This document shows positions 13,563-27,600 of a DNA stretch of 64,000 nt, piece after piece; the first letter of the stretch is position 1, and the number at the start of each line of letters is the position of its first letter. This DNA is from Nemopilema nomurai (taxonomy: Eukaryota; Cnidaria; Scyphozoa; Rhizostomeae; Rhizostomatidae), in NCBI GenBank assembly GCA_003864495.1, contig ML133473.1, forward strand, positions 893,540 to 957,539. Direction: 5' to 3'. A program made the position numbers and the translations under genes. The notes below the pieces were generated by a model. It ran no database searches, was not told where the DNA came from, and worked only from the letters and a program-made list of their open reading frames with translations.

Positions 13563-13655
13563 TGCAAAGCTACTTAAAGGTTACTATAGAGTAGCTACTT
13601 AAGGAGAGATATAGAGTAGCTACTTAAGGAGAGATATAGAGTAGCTACTTAAGGA
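13563..13655. repeat. Short TAGCTACTTAAGG minisatellite
   Basis: About three and a half copies of a 25-bp unit, GTAGCTACTTAAGGAGAGATATAGA. It overlaps the 3' coding end of the minus-strand coiled-coil gene candidate and supplies that gene's stop codon. Confidence 0.8.
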
Positions 13656-14155
13656 CGTATAAAAAACATCATTTCCACCATCATCTTCCGATTCTACATA
13701 ATAATAAATGACACCATCAGCCTCTAGGTGATTTGTTTCCTTGTCATCAGAGCTGGATAGCTGAAATGGTGAGAACAAGATGGTCAAACAATTTTAATAG
13801 CTCGATATATATGGAACCAGGGATGTAGAGCTAGGGGGCTCAGGGGGGCTTGTTGTAGCTGAAAATTCGCAGATTTCTACTTTTGCTATTGTTTTTTACT
13901 ACATTAACTGCAAGCAGCCCCTTTGTTATTTTGCTAGCACTTTATCGCTGTATGGAATCTATGTTTTACAAATTTATTAAAAGTTCTTATCATCAAATGT
14001 AACACTAAACAGCAGCAACAAAATGTCATACACTAAACAGCAACCTTAAAAACTTACATCATCATTCTGGTTTTCCAACTCATGTACCCTCTCTTTCAAT
14101 ATCTTCACCCTTTTCTTCAGCCTACTGTTCTTTCTCTGACATGTAACTAGCTTAG
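13620..14155 (-). CDS. Candidate short coiled-coil protein, 3' exons
   Basis: Two minus-strand exons have good splice sites and matching phase: 14155-14058 (acceptor GTTTTGTCAG, donor GTAAGT) and 13760-13620 (acceptor ACCATTTCAG, stop TAG). The first encodes a basic heptad-like segment, KKRVKILKERVHELENQND, a likely coiled coil or leucine zipper. The second is acidic (SSSDDKE, VESEDDGG) and runs into the minisatellite before stopping. The 5' end is unclear: an ATG at 14238 opens MPKRGSFKR and could join through a very short (about 52-nt) intron. The basic coiled coil recalls segments that follow THAP domains in transposase-like proteins, but no THAP domain is visible. Function unknown. Confidence 0.4.
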
Positions 14156-14238
14156 CTGACAAAACTGGACATTAAGGCAGCTAGCTTCTTTCTGTGGTTG
14201 TATCTACAAACTCGTTTGAATGAGCCTCTCTTCGGCAT

Positions 14239-15558
14239 GGAAGTGATTCAAGGATTAAGGGGTCGGCGGTGTCTTTGGTTTTGGGGCCAATGCTACCCGA
14301 CTTAGCTATCGTTTCGTCGTTTATAACTTTTTGTAATTTTGCGAGTAGGCATTGGAATAACATCGAACAGAACAAGAGCTCCGACGCAGGTTGGAAAGTG
14401 GAGGGTCCAAGGAAAATTGTATCAATCATAATAAAAGATATTCAGAAAAGCTCTATTGTTTTACAAAAAAGTGCGGGGGCCATGCGCTAATGTCAATTCT
14501 CCTCACAAAGTCAGTCGGTTTGAAATGGATTGAGCATAACGCAAAAGTAGCAGATGGAGTGAGGCTCTCTCTATGCCTTCGAACGAAAGAGACCCACTGC
14601 CTTCCGTGTTTCGACTCTGTCAAGACATGTCTATTGACTAGCGTCTCATGGTTTTTGTCCCCTGGTTATGTCGTTCGTGTAATTGGACGTGTCTCTTACA
14701 ATAAAGTTTTTTGCCGAGTACAACATGGACACTTTGTTTATCGTCGTCCTAATCATAAAATTCATCAAAAAGTATTAATCCTACTACAAAGATCCGGGGG
14801 GGGGGCGACGGCCCAGCGACTCCCAAAAGTGCCACTTCCTAGGTCCCTGCATTGGAACAGAAAAGGGGGTTCATTTCAGATTTGAGGACCAACAGCAACT
14901 ACATGTTCAGTTTGACGCATGACCGTCGATTCACCAGTATCAAAAGATTGAGATTATCATAGCTAGCCCTCCGATGAAAGAAGTCGTCGTCCATCGGCAT
15001 CGAAAGTGATCTAATGGAATACTCTTTAGGTCACAGATAGGCCGGATTTGGTAAAATACTGACAAGGCTCGTGATATTTTGCTTGAATTGCCTGTCGCTA
15101 AAGCTAAATGTTGTAAGGCCCATTTGTGCTTAGGTACGCATTTTAAGATTTGGGCTTGATGCGTGAGATTTAACGAGAATTATGCACTGTATTCCAGGGA
15201 ATTCCGTGCGGGCAGGGTCCACTCCCTGTTGCTACTGCTTACCTACAAGTAAAACTATACCTGCATACCAGAACAAAGATGTGAGGAAACAGAGTGAAAT
15301 AGGATCGGAGACCTGACTTGATATCATCCGTTCGAAACATGTAGCGAACGAGGAAGTGACTCGAAAAGAGGCAGGAGGTTTTGCTTGGCTTGGATTGCAA
15401 GCCCACTGTAAACAACGGAAGTAACAGGGAACCAGACAACTGTCAGTCGGTGCCACTGTGTGGATGCGATGCAGATTTCAGGGACATGGTGATGCAAGGG
15501 GAGCGCGTAGCAAAGCAAGTAGCAAACAAGAGGTAGTCAAAGAGAAATGTGAACAGCG
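14239..15558. other. Stretch upstream of the CUB receptor gene, no recognised gene
   Basis: It contains a 164-codon plus-strand ORF (14391-14885) and several overlapping minus-strand ORFs (15232-15518). None has a recognisable domain, and their mutual overlap suggests chance. The last 100-200 bp presumably hold the promoter and 5' UTR of the receptor gene, but no TATA box is evident. Confidence 0.4.
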
Positions 15559-15601
15559 ATGGGGTTTATTAGAACATTGTTGGCATTTGCTTTTTTGATA
15601 G
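15559..15601 (+). CDS. CUB receptor exon 1: start codon and signal peptide
   Basis: The ATG opens MGFIRTLLAFAFLI and the exon ends in phase 1 at a GTAAGA donor. Joining to exon 2 gives Glu and then NTEAST, a plausible signal peptidase region. This start was chosen because it supplies the hydrophobic leader and the exact phase that exon 2 needs. Confidence 0.8.
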
Positions 15602-18600
15602 GTAAGACGTGGATTTATAGGTGTTGTATTACGCATTTCTTTGCACTGTACATGATACTGACAGAAGCTAAGATGGCGTCAAGATGATAATAAAACACAA
15701 TAACGTATATAAGCTGCTGATACTGGATTTGATGACGTTGTTTCATCAGGATATTCTCTTTGGAGAACTTTATGGGCAGCAAGTAAGATAAAGTACTAAC
15801 GTATGGGAAATACATTACATCAAAACAAAAGGTTTTTTGGGGCTCGCGAATGCGCATAAATTTTGTTGAAATTTGACTTTCTTTTGTAAATTTAGGCTTT
15901 CTAAAATTTTCGTACCAAGTGTGACATTTTGGTAAAGCAGTTTGTAGTTAATCAGTTAATCTCATCTTGTAGTTTCGATGGCTGTTATGTTCTAATATGA
16001 TGGCGCCACAAAAATATATTCTAGGAATTTTTGAATTTGGATCCCGTATCCTGAAAGAGCATCATACGATACCTAAATTAGTCGATTGTGTTACAAATTG
16101 GCAGAGATACACGCTTTTTTATAAGGAACCTATCTCAAGGCCTAGTTCCGAAAGTTCCTTATTCGTAGAAATCATCAGATTTTAGTACGAAAAGTTCCTT
16201 AAGTTCTCACTCTCGGTGCTTTGACTACAATAAGCCTTAATACTAAATAGAGAAAGAGGCGAGACAGAATATGCGGAAACTACTCAATGAAACTACTCTT
16301 TGTGATCGTACTGACTTTATCATTTATCGCAGCTTATTTTAGATAACTTGTCTGAAGATTTGTTAAGGACAGATTTTGCCAAAACCTTCATAGAGATCCC
16401 CTTGGTCTGTACTCCCATGTTCCCGGATAATATTTCCAACATCCCCCTTTCCTCCCATAATGTTGTTTGAATTCACTATGAGGCGAAATTTTGAGCTGCT
16501 CTCAAATTTCTAGAAAACAGTACTCTTTCTCTCTTTCCCCCTTTCTTCCTAAAAATGTTTGCTTGTCATCCATTTAACTGAGGAGCCCATCGGGAAAGAT
16601 TTCCACCAATTCACAAGCCTCTCCCTGGTCAATGACTGTTATTTCTGTCATTAATCAAGGCTTTCTGTCATTAAACGGCTATGGCTAAAATTCAATGGCT
16701 AAAGGCAAGGGAGAAGTTTTGGTTTGGATAGAACATGGTCAAAATACTACATATAGTTGTAAAGCACTGATTAGATAGGTTCAAATTTTCCTCTGATTGA
16801 AAATTAGGCCAATTAGATTAACGGCTGCTTCGCTACTACTTGTTACCAATTGCTCAACGAGAAAATTAAAAATATGAGGTAAAAACTTGCATGACTATGC
16901 TTGCCTCTATGTAACCTAAAAATTGATTTTAAAAACGGTCTTATTAAAAGGTTACTTAATTCTGGATTCAACTGTTTACACGATTGATAATCCATTATTT
17001 CTTACTGCAAAGATCTAGCTGTGTGCTCTGGGGGTAAAGTCAGTAACACGATCATACCATTTGGCAAGAAAAGAGATTTGTGATCGTTTTTGTAGGCCAT
17101 TGCCTTTTCCTTTATATTAAAACAGTCCGTGTTGACGTAATGATCACGTAGTGATCACGTGGACTACATTAAGGTGGATCGCGAGCTTATCCCTTGAGGT
17201 GGCAAAAAAATAAACATAGCATTTTCCATGACATCGAGACATCAATCTAATTTACTGTGAAAACCCCTCCAAAACATATTCTTTCATCTTATGTAATAGT
17301 TGTTAGAACCTAGCCTCATAACCAGCCCATTATTCTTTTTTCTACCTATAGAAAATACGGAGGCATCGACATGTAAGCAGAGGATTACTGCTGATTTACC
17401 AAGCTTATCAACAATTAGAGAATTTGGGAAAATTCACTTACTTTCAGTACCAAGTGGAGCTTCTTCCCCTAACGGTTCCTGCTCGTGGGAATTTTCAAGT
17501 CCAAAGAATTATATGCTGAATATTCACTTTGTGAATTTCACTTTACCGCGTCGATCTGCAGGTTCAGGTTGTCATGGTAATTATGCCCTGGTCACTGCCA
17601 GTCACTTCAGTAGCGGGGCCAAGGAGGTCTTAGGCAAGTTCTGCTCGCAGATGGATCGACGGTCATTGCAGATCAATGGGGCAGTGACTGTAGATTTGTT
17701 TTACAACAGCAGCACGTTTGGCGGCTCTGCAATATCAATGGCAGTTTTCGTTGAAGCCTCAACTCCAGGTGAGATTACAGCTTTTTATATGAAGAAGCTA
17801 GAGGACTTGGTATGAATAAGATCTGGGCGGACATTTTAGTAGAATCATAATTTTGGTCGTGGGTTTTAACCACGCTCCTCAATTTCACGAAAATTTCTAG
17901 AAAGTCATAACAGCAAGGCCGATATAGCTAATGCTATGTCCGATCAATTACCCAAATGTAGATAATAGCACTCTATTTGCCTTGATACCTTCAACCGTCA
18001 CTTAATCGGACCGAGTTTTCCCTACCTTGTTTGATAAAAAGCTTTTTCAAAGATTAAATTCCTTGAAAATCGTAGGTTTGTTGATTATTTGCCTATTAAA
18101 GGACCAGCTAAACGGAATTCAACTGTTTTGCAATTCTGGAATGACTCTTCGTCACGTGTTGCCTTTCTGTTTTCTTTGTAGGTTGCGGAGGAGTGTTCAA
18201 CGATTCCTCCGGATCTGTTCCGGTTTCATTCGAATATGATCAAGCAAGCAACCAATCTCCGGTTCATTGCGTCTGGAACTTCGATTTCAGTGAACTGCAA
18301 GACCTAAAAACCCTTGTGTCCTACTTTAACATCCCTCATGATTTCAACTATCAGTGCTCCGGTAAAAAATTTCTTGGACTGCGTTCTTACAACGAAACGA
18401 GCGGTGTAAAGACGGGGGCTGTTAGGAAGTGCGCCAAACACAACTACGCATTGCCTGAAAGTTTCAATGTACAGAGCAGTAAACGCTTTGTGGTGACTGT
18501 ACATTCGGAGGGTCCGCCATCGCAAGGAGAGGGAATCCTCGCTGTTTGTCTTCCCACAAGCCCAGGTACGAAGCACGTAGATAAAAATGCAATATAGACC

Positions 18601-21600
18601 AAATACAAAGTATAAAAAGCAATATATCAAAGGATAATTTAAACGCCTATGAAAGGTGGTTTAAATGTAGTCAATTGTCAAAAATCTTTAATGTAGAATG
18701 TAGAAAATCCTTCTAGCAGTAAAAAGAAGAAAAATTTTCATTCACTTTTTATCGAGTTTCTGATTCTTTTCGATATATTGATATAAGAACTTAAGTAATC
18801 GGCTCAACCCCGGGTTAGCATTGACCATCAACTGATTTCACAACTCTTTTAATCTAATCCTAAATTGATAGCAAATCCTTCTATTCTAACTCAAAGAATT
18901 AAGACCTTGTTTACACGAAAAAACGGTTCGTCCAAATGGAACGGTTCCAAATATTTCGTGCTTGCGTTTACACGAGAACCTTGGCACGGAACTTTCGCAT
19001 CAGGGCCCCAACTTGTTTCAAGGGAGGAGTAACATTCCCTGTCTTAACCGAGAACCTCCTTTTAGCATCTTGTTGATGATTCTTCAAAAACGTCTTAAAA
19101 CACGCCGCTAATTGCCATCCTTGCAATCATATTCAAACTCCATTTAGAATCGTTACATTCTCTCTCGTGTAAACTGGGCCTAAGTGTCTTCCATGGGTTG
19201 TAATGATGTAGGTCAACTTTCCATGGGGATCGCGAGCCCAAGGAGTGTTACGGGCTATATGGACAGAGACCTATTAACACCGTTGGTATTCTTCGCGCAG
19301 GTGTAAGCAGGCAATACAACCGCGTCGACGACGTTCAAAACGAAACGCTTGCGGAAGTGGCCCGGTCAAGCGCCTCCAAAGCAGCTATCCGTGGGCTTAT
19401 TCTCCTGAAACCAATAAGATCAAAGGACCAGCTCTTTGCATTTATTAGCAATGTGTCTGGAATTTGCAGCAATGGGAAGCTACAGCTCTGGTCTATAAAA
19501 TCGAATGTTTTCAATGGGGATGGGCACGTGTGCTCTAATACATGGAGTGACTCAGCCTTACTAAATGCCAATGTCACTCTTGTTATCTATTTTGAAGCAC
19601 AATATGCAGACCTACATGGCATAGAAATGTCCTTCTTTTCAAGCAATAAAGGTTTGTTAAGTCTTTTTTATGCTATTTTTCGACAGCTGATTTCAGGTAA
19701 ACATTTGGATGTCACTGGTTCTTTCTCATTTGTCTCCCCATGACGTCTTCCATTTTCTCTCTTAATCCAATCCTTGCTTTCTGTTAGTTTTCAAACACCA
19801 TTTTAAATTAAAGGTTTGATGGTACGATGCATCTATACTCAATTGCTAACAACGATACTGCTAGGAAGCTTATGTGACCCATGTCTCTAAGTAAACTCCG
19901 TTACAAATCGAAGAAAAGCCTTATTTCCACAGTGCCAACTGCGCTTTAAGTTCAAGTGGGAATGCCCAAACACCCTAGTGACAGGGGTACAATCAGCACC
20001 CGATGGTTCACGTATTTGTACGAATCACTTTAGAGTATACATTTAATCGCATTTGTAAGAAATATCAGGTAGGTTCATCGCGATAACAGGTGCTAGGAAA
20101 CGTAGATTTGATAAGAAATCTGTTCAATAATATCTATGCTGTTAAAGAATGTTTCAAAACTATGTCCTTGACTCGTTTTCTCCTCTTCAGGGTGTGGAGG
20201 TATCTTCGAGTTCAAAATAGGACATTCCATGCTGATCAAGTCTCCAAATTACGGGGGTAAATACCCAGCCGATTCCGAATGTCGTTGGATGCTTCTTCGT
20301 GAAAATGGAACTGAACTCGAATTGACTGCCAACGAAATGTCTATAGAGGAATGCTCCTACTGCGGAGGGTGTGATTACGTCAAAATATACCAAGGCAGAA
20401 CGAGCCTAAAGAAGCAGAAGTTTGCGGTTTGCCGGAACTCTAGAAGGCCTTATATTATCAATGGAGATGTTGTGTTGTACTTTCATAGCGACACGGTCAC
20501 AGAAATGAAGGGATTTGTGATAAATGTAACTGCTTTCAAAGGTAATCGCACGTTTTTTGACCATCGTTTTCTAGCACGGCCAACAACAGCATACCTTCAC
20601 CACCACTACTTTCGCCATGATTGTATTTATTGGTAAATCATCTTGATTACCTGTTTACTTTCATAATCACCCCCATCAGTATCACTGCCAGAATCACAAC
20701 CAACATTATCAGTATCACTTTCAAATTCATTACGATCATTATCAGTATCACTTTCAAAATCATCTCAATGGTAATCAGTATTATTTTCAAAATCATTCCG
20801 ATCATTATCAGTATCACGTTCAAAATCATTCCGATCATTATCAGTATCACTTTCAAAATCACTCCGATCATTATCAGTATCACTTTCAAAATCATTACGA
20901 TCATTATCAGTATCACTTTCAAAATCATTCCGATCATTATCAGTATCACTTTCAAAATCATTACGATCATTATCAGTATCACTTTCAAAATCATTCCGAT
21001 CATTATCAGTATCACTTTCAAAATCATCTCAATGGTAATCAGTATTATTTTCAAAATCATTCCGATCATTATCAGTATCACTTTCAAATTCATTACGATC
21101 ATTATCAGTATCACTTTCAAAATCATCTCAATGGTAATCAGTATTATTTTCAAAATCATTCTGATCATTATCAGTATCACTTTCAAAATCATTCCGATCA
21201 TTATCAGTATCACTTTCAAAATCATTACGATCATTATCAGTATCACTTTCAAAATCATTCCGATCATTATCAGTATCACTTTCAAACTCATCGCAATGGT
21301 AATCAGTATCACTTTCAAAATCATTACGATCATTATCAGTATTATTTTCAAAATCATTCCGATCATTATCAGTATCACTTTCAAAATCATCGCAATGGCA
21401 ATCAGTATTATTTTCAAAATCATTCCGATCATTATCAGTATCACTTTCAAAATCATTACGATCATTATCAGTATCACTTTCAAAATCATTCCGATCAGTA
21501 TCTTTGCCAAAATTACCACCATAATTACCAGTAAATCTGTCAAAATCAGCACTATCATTACCAGAATCACTGTCAAAATCACCACTGTAATTACCAGAAT

Positions 21601-24600
21601 CGTTGCCAAAATCACCACTTACATAGCCAGTATGACTGTCAAAAACACATAAATCAAAAATGATAATACTTCAGCCATTTTTTCGATTCAGTATCAGCTA
21701 TTGGCTTGATGCTTTTGCTGGAGTGAGTCTTTAACAGCGATAGCTAACACAGGCTCCTAATCGCATACTTTGGCAATTCAAAAAGACAGTATCAGTTTAG
21801 TTTTTCCAAGTCTTTGCGAAAGGCTCGCGTAAATGCTTGACCAGTAGCAAATGCTAGTTACACATTTTGTCATTCAGTACTTTTTTAAACTGAACGAAGC
21901 TCTAATAGGGTTTTTATGTCAATAGCATGTGGAGGGGAGTTCTTTTTGTCACCTGGCCAAAGACTGGAAATCACTTCGCCACGATATAAGTACGGGTCAT
22001 ATCCACCTTATTCCCTGTGCCAATGGGAAATCATTGCTGGCGGAGTTGGTCTGCCTCTTAACATATCAACTACAATGATGGATGTAGAATGCTTTGGCGA
22101 TTATCATTTCGATTATGTGGAAATCTTCAAGAGCGTTGGACAGAATAGGACATTGATGTACACTCTATGTGAAAAGCCGAAAAGAGATATAACGATTAAC
22201 GGAAGCATAACCATTCTCTTTCAAAGCGATGGCTCGGATTCTGGGACTGGGTTTAGAATCGTTGTCAGTGCATTGCCAGGTAAATAATACACGTTAATAG
22301 ATTTACATAGCCCTTGCCCGTTGTCCGCCAATCAAGAGACAGGCTTAGCAATCCTGGCGTACTATAAAGAAGCCGCGGCCACTGCTCTATAGCCCCACTG
22401 CGATTCTTCATAATCCCAGCATCCTTCAGCTCTTATGACCATATCAGTACTAACAACTTCCATTCCATCACTGCAAATGTCTGTGAAGTACGATTACCTA
22501 TGACTTGCTACGAGCTGACATTGGCTTTAAGTAGAAATAAGAGTTTAAGGAGGCTGTTGATAGTACACTTTGAAATATTCTCACGTTTCTACTAATTTGA
22601 TATCTGAGTAAGTAGCTGAATGACATGAAATGTATAATGATGACCAACATTCTTAATTCTTTGACCCAGGCCCAAATGAATCAACTACATCAGCCCCTCC
22701 AACGACATCACTAACATCAACAAAATCTACACTGCCCATCACAACTCCCAAGTCTGATAGGACCACAAATACACAAACAAAAAAATGCTGTCCTAAACAG
22801 ACTACTGCATCTTTTACGAAGTTCAAGAAGTCGACAAAGGCAGATCAGTCAAGATCTACTGTTCATACCAACAAGACGCTTACCGCCAAAGCTAGAAAGT
22901 CAGCTTCATCCACGGACAATGTTTATATTGCGTCAATAACGGCTGGTGTTGCTACAATGCTCTGTATTGGGTTCCTAATACTGGTTATCCTTAGAAGGTT
23001 GGTTCATATTCAAGTATTTATCTCGAGTTTTGAAACCCGTATAACAGGCTTAACTGGTATAACCAAGAATTGGCTTTCAGTTAACCAAAATGCAGTAAAT
23101 CATTCATTGCTTGTGTTAGATATCATCTCTCATGTTCAAAAATCATACTGTACACCTTCGCTATGGTGTGAATATTTACTCAAAACAACTAACCTTTTTA
23201 CTTCCTCTAGAATTGAATCGATTCTTCATAATCCCAGAATGTTTCCAGATATGAAATATCTAAAATCCAGTCCTTTCAGATTTGCCTGTCTTGTCACCAC
23301 AAGAACAGTACTAAATAGAGTTGGTTTGGAATAACATTCTGCTGAACATTACTGAAATTGTCTTGAAACATAAAACAACTCATAGTTTTAAGATGTTTGT
23401 TTTAAACACTTTCAAATTCTTGAATCTAGAAGAAAACAAAATCACCAGGGAGGAGGGGGAAGCAGTGAACAGTCTCCAGGAGCGAAGAAAAGAAAAAGGC
23501 AAAACAGGCAATTCTCTTTTGTGAATGTTTACACTTCTTTTTCTTCTATTTGCCTGCCATTCTGCAATTAGAAAGACTGGGATAATCTTGATGCGAGATT
23601 TTCTCGAAGCTCATTAATATTGCTGCAAAACAGTTTTTGCATTTTGACATTTACTCGTTAATAAAGTTATAAGTTCCATGAATAACTATTCGAATTATTC
23701 TCATTTCTAAACCCTTCACAAGATAAATGGTCGCTATTAGAAGTGCCACTTGCTTGCCAGAATGTGATCCAGTTTGGTTCAATGTGATCCAATGTGACAC
23801 AATGTGGTCCAGTTTGATCCAATGTGACACAATGTGATTAAATGTGATCCAATGTGACACAATGTGATCCAGTTTGATCAAATGTGATCCAATGTGCCAC
23901 AATGTGATCCAGTTTAATCCAATGTGATCCAATGTGCCACAATGTGATCCAGTTTGATCAAATGTGACACAATGTGATCCAATTTGATCAAATGTGACCC
24001 AGTTTGATCAAATGTGATCCAGTTTGATCAAATGGGATCCAGTTTGATCAAATGGGATCCAGTTTGATCAAATGTGATCCAATGTTCCACATGTGATCCA
24101 GTTTGATCAAATGTGATCAAATGTGCCACAATGTGATCCAGTTTAATCCAATGTGATTCAATGTGCCACAATGTGGTCCAGTTTGATCCAATGTGACACA
24201 ATGTGATTAAATGTGATCCAATGTGACACAATGTGATTAAATGTGATCCAATGTGCCACAATGTGATCCAGTTTGATCAAACATGATCCACTGTGCCACA
24301 ATGTGATTCAGTTTAATCCAATGTGCCACAATGTGATCCAGTTTGATCAAATGTGACACAATGTGATCCAATTTGATCAAATGTGACCCAGTTTGATCAA
24401 ATGTGATCCAGTTTGATCAAATGTGATCCAATGTGCCACATGTGATCCAGTTTGATCAAATGTGATCCAATGTGCCACAATGTGATCCAGTTTAATCCAA
24501 TGTGATCCAATGTGCCACAATGTGATCCAGTTTGATGCAGTGTGATCCAATGTGACACAATGTGATCCAGTTTTATCAAATGTGATCGAATGTAACACAA

Positions 24601-27600
24601 TGGGATGCAATGAAATGTCGCTATGCGATGAATTAAGGGTACTAATCTGTACATCTTAAGCACAGTGGTACTAAGCACATTTGATAATGTAACTACAGAA
24701 GCTGTTATACGAAAAGATGCTACTGCCCATTAGGAAAGCTTCTTCTATTACCTGGGACTGCTACTGTCGTTGAGATTTGCTCTTTAAGCCGTCAATTGCT
24801 ATACTACAGTTTCTATAACTTCATTTGCTTTTTGCAGTGCGATGCCCTTGGTCGATATGGAAGATTTCAGGAAGGGGTAAGACGATTTGTTACTCATTCT
24901 TGCCAAGCAAAGCGTAGAAGCATAGTTCATAGACTATTACCATGTCATCAATATGAATAATTGTCTATTTCACAAGTAGGCTACAGTTCAGGTTTTTTTA
25001 AATTTTCAAGCAGAGACTTGTTGGACATACCTTCTGCTTGTATGTAGAACACAATTATTTAAAATTATAGCAGGTTTCTGAAGGGCCCTGGGCATGGTTG
25101 TTGCTGGTAGCCAGCGGATCTTTCAGGCAAATTTTTGTACTTCGAAGTAACATTTAGATTCTTAAAAAGCCGATGCATCCCTCTTGCTTCTTTTCATATC
25201 CTCCATGGTTTTGTTATCAGTCCCAACTGAGCGAGCCACGGAAATGCTGTGAAATTGATTAGTAAACTTCAAGAAGGTAGTCCTTCTTTCCTTGAAAATT
25301 GCAGGGTGTATCCAGATGTGATAAATTTACAATATATTTGGTGTAGCAGCCACATTTCGAGTGACCTAGTGTTTATCCTTTTTCCCTCAGTTCTCTGGCA
25401 AGCAATACTCTGGGCAACGTAATCGAAAACGTAGCGTATGTATTTGCTCGCTTTTTCATTGAATGTTGTCTCATTATTGAAATTTTGGGCAATTCACCCC
25501 CAAACAAGGGTATTCTTGGGCTTGAGTCTTCTGGAATTGCAACTTTACATTGTTCGCCGTGATGATTGGCCAATAGTGGTACCCATTCTAAAGTTGGCCT
25601 AAACTCTTTCGCCGCCCTCACAGTTTGAAGTCGGTCATCAGTCGTTTTTTGTTGTTTAGGTACGAAGAAGCAGCAATGCCAAAAAGAGAGAAAGAGAATC
25701 CTTACTATAGCACAAGGTATTGAAAACCTGTTTAGCATTCTTTGATAATACTATGGGGGGGGGGGCGTATGCAAGCTCTTCAGATATATAGCTCATGTCC
25801 AGAAGCACTGTGTGTACCAAAGAGTACCAGAGTGTTAAGATCCATCCTCGTTCATTATCGTCCAAGTGATTCTTACGATACCTAAATTTAATCCGCTTCC
25901 TAACCTAATTTACAGGTGAGAGCCTGACAGAAACTAATGACGACACAAACATTGCCTATAACATTTTATAGTAATCTGTAGGTAAACCCTAAAAGAGATC
26001 CCAATCATTTTTTAGCGATAACAAGCGGCGTGCCAAGGTCAACCCATGTTATGCAAGGTAACTTTCTTTTCAATCGAGAACCTCTTTGTTCTCTCATTAT
26101 AAGGCTTACACAAAACACTTGACCAACAAAAAATATCCGACTTATAAAGAAGCACAACCTTATGGAGACTCTACCAGCCTGATTTATCCGCCGGACTTGT
26201 GGCACATGTAGTGTAGCATGTAATAAAGCAAATATTGAAAGATGAATTTTCTATTCAGAGGACCCCAGTGCTACAGTGTTAGTTTAAGTCTGCTACATCT
26301 TCATTTTTGCTCAACTTACGTATTGCATTTGCTTTTTAAGGGCCCTGAGTTACAAGCAAAGTTCTTTTTCTATCTGTTCCGCAAATTTGCATTCCATGCA
26401 CCCCAGTGATACGTTATTGTTCATTCATGGTCCGTAAATTCGACGTTGTTGCTGAAAAGTAGCTCTAATGGGCGTCATCTTGGAAACTTTAAAAGAGATC
26501 TTCATTACTTCACTTACAAGGCCCAAAGATAGTTACAGTCTTTCTATGTTGGCCTTTGCCGGTCATACGTTTGATCTCATTTCCTTGCAGTAGCGCAGAG
26601 GTATCGAATCCATATTATGACAGGTAAATTGGAATGCTTTCTTAAACATATTACGAAGCTTCATAAGATTTCCAAAAGCCGAAAGTCTTTCCGTACTAAG
26701 TAAATGCTCCAGCCCGAGTTCGCATCGATGATTTAAACTCTCGCTTTCTCGCAACCACCTATGGCCCTGTCTATCTTCATAAGCCCCTTTTTTCAAGCTC
26801 CAAAATTTGAAGAACGTTTTAAAGTGCCCTCCAAAACAACAAATAGCCCTCTCAGATTTCATCCCTACGTCCTACGTCATAGTCTGACCTAATCATCAGC
26901 TGATAATTGCCCTAATCACATAATCATTGTGTTTTAAAGCAAAAAAACCCTCGGGCGGTGTAAAATATTCTCGAATGTTTTGACCATTTTCCTTTGCATA
27001 TAACTGAAAGCATCGACGTTTCTGCCAAGGCGTCATGACTTTGATGCAACATTTGTTTCTGAATAGCAGTGGAACTTTGGAGGACGTGACTGAGCTCGTG
27101 GAAGACGATTCACAGCATATATACTCCGATGTCCAATCAAAAGACCCACCCAATGATTATAGCTATGCCGAGAATCCTGAAACTCCAAAGTAAGAAATGC
27201 TTACAACCACTATATATCTAACGAGCTAACGATGCCACTTATTCGGGATACTACGAATGCTTTGACTCAAAGGGTGGTATAGAGTGGAATAAATAGGGTG
27301 GTAGTATTCATCGATGTATCAATTTACGCTTTTTTCAAGGAACCTACCTCAAGGCCTAGTTCCAAAAGTTTATTATTCGTAGACCTCAAATCATCAGATT
27401 TTAGTACCAAAACTTCCTTAAAAGTTCCTTAAGTTCTCACATTCGGTGTGTTGACTACCATAAGCCTTAAAACTCAATAGAGAGAGTGGGGTGAGACAGC
27501 ATATGCGGAAACTTCTCAATGAAGCACTTGACACACGAATAGCAAACAATCTATGCGAGTATTGGCTGCAAATGAATGGAACCGGCTTTTTAGTTCTTGA

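Noticed and set aside
14391..14885. 164-codon plus-strand ORF
   Set aside because: It has no recognisable domain, overlaps other frames and the 5' flank of a minus-strand candidate, and includes a G-homopolymer-driven Gly run.
20621..21652. 343-codon plus-strand and 323-codon minus-strand ORFs
   Set aside because: Both come from a 33-bp tandem repeat without stops. The products are monotonous Ile-rich repeats and the region is intronic.
25373..25738. 121-codon minus-strand ORF across receptor exon 9
   Set aside because: It is antisense to a phase-matched exon and has no recognisable domain or splice context.
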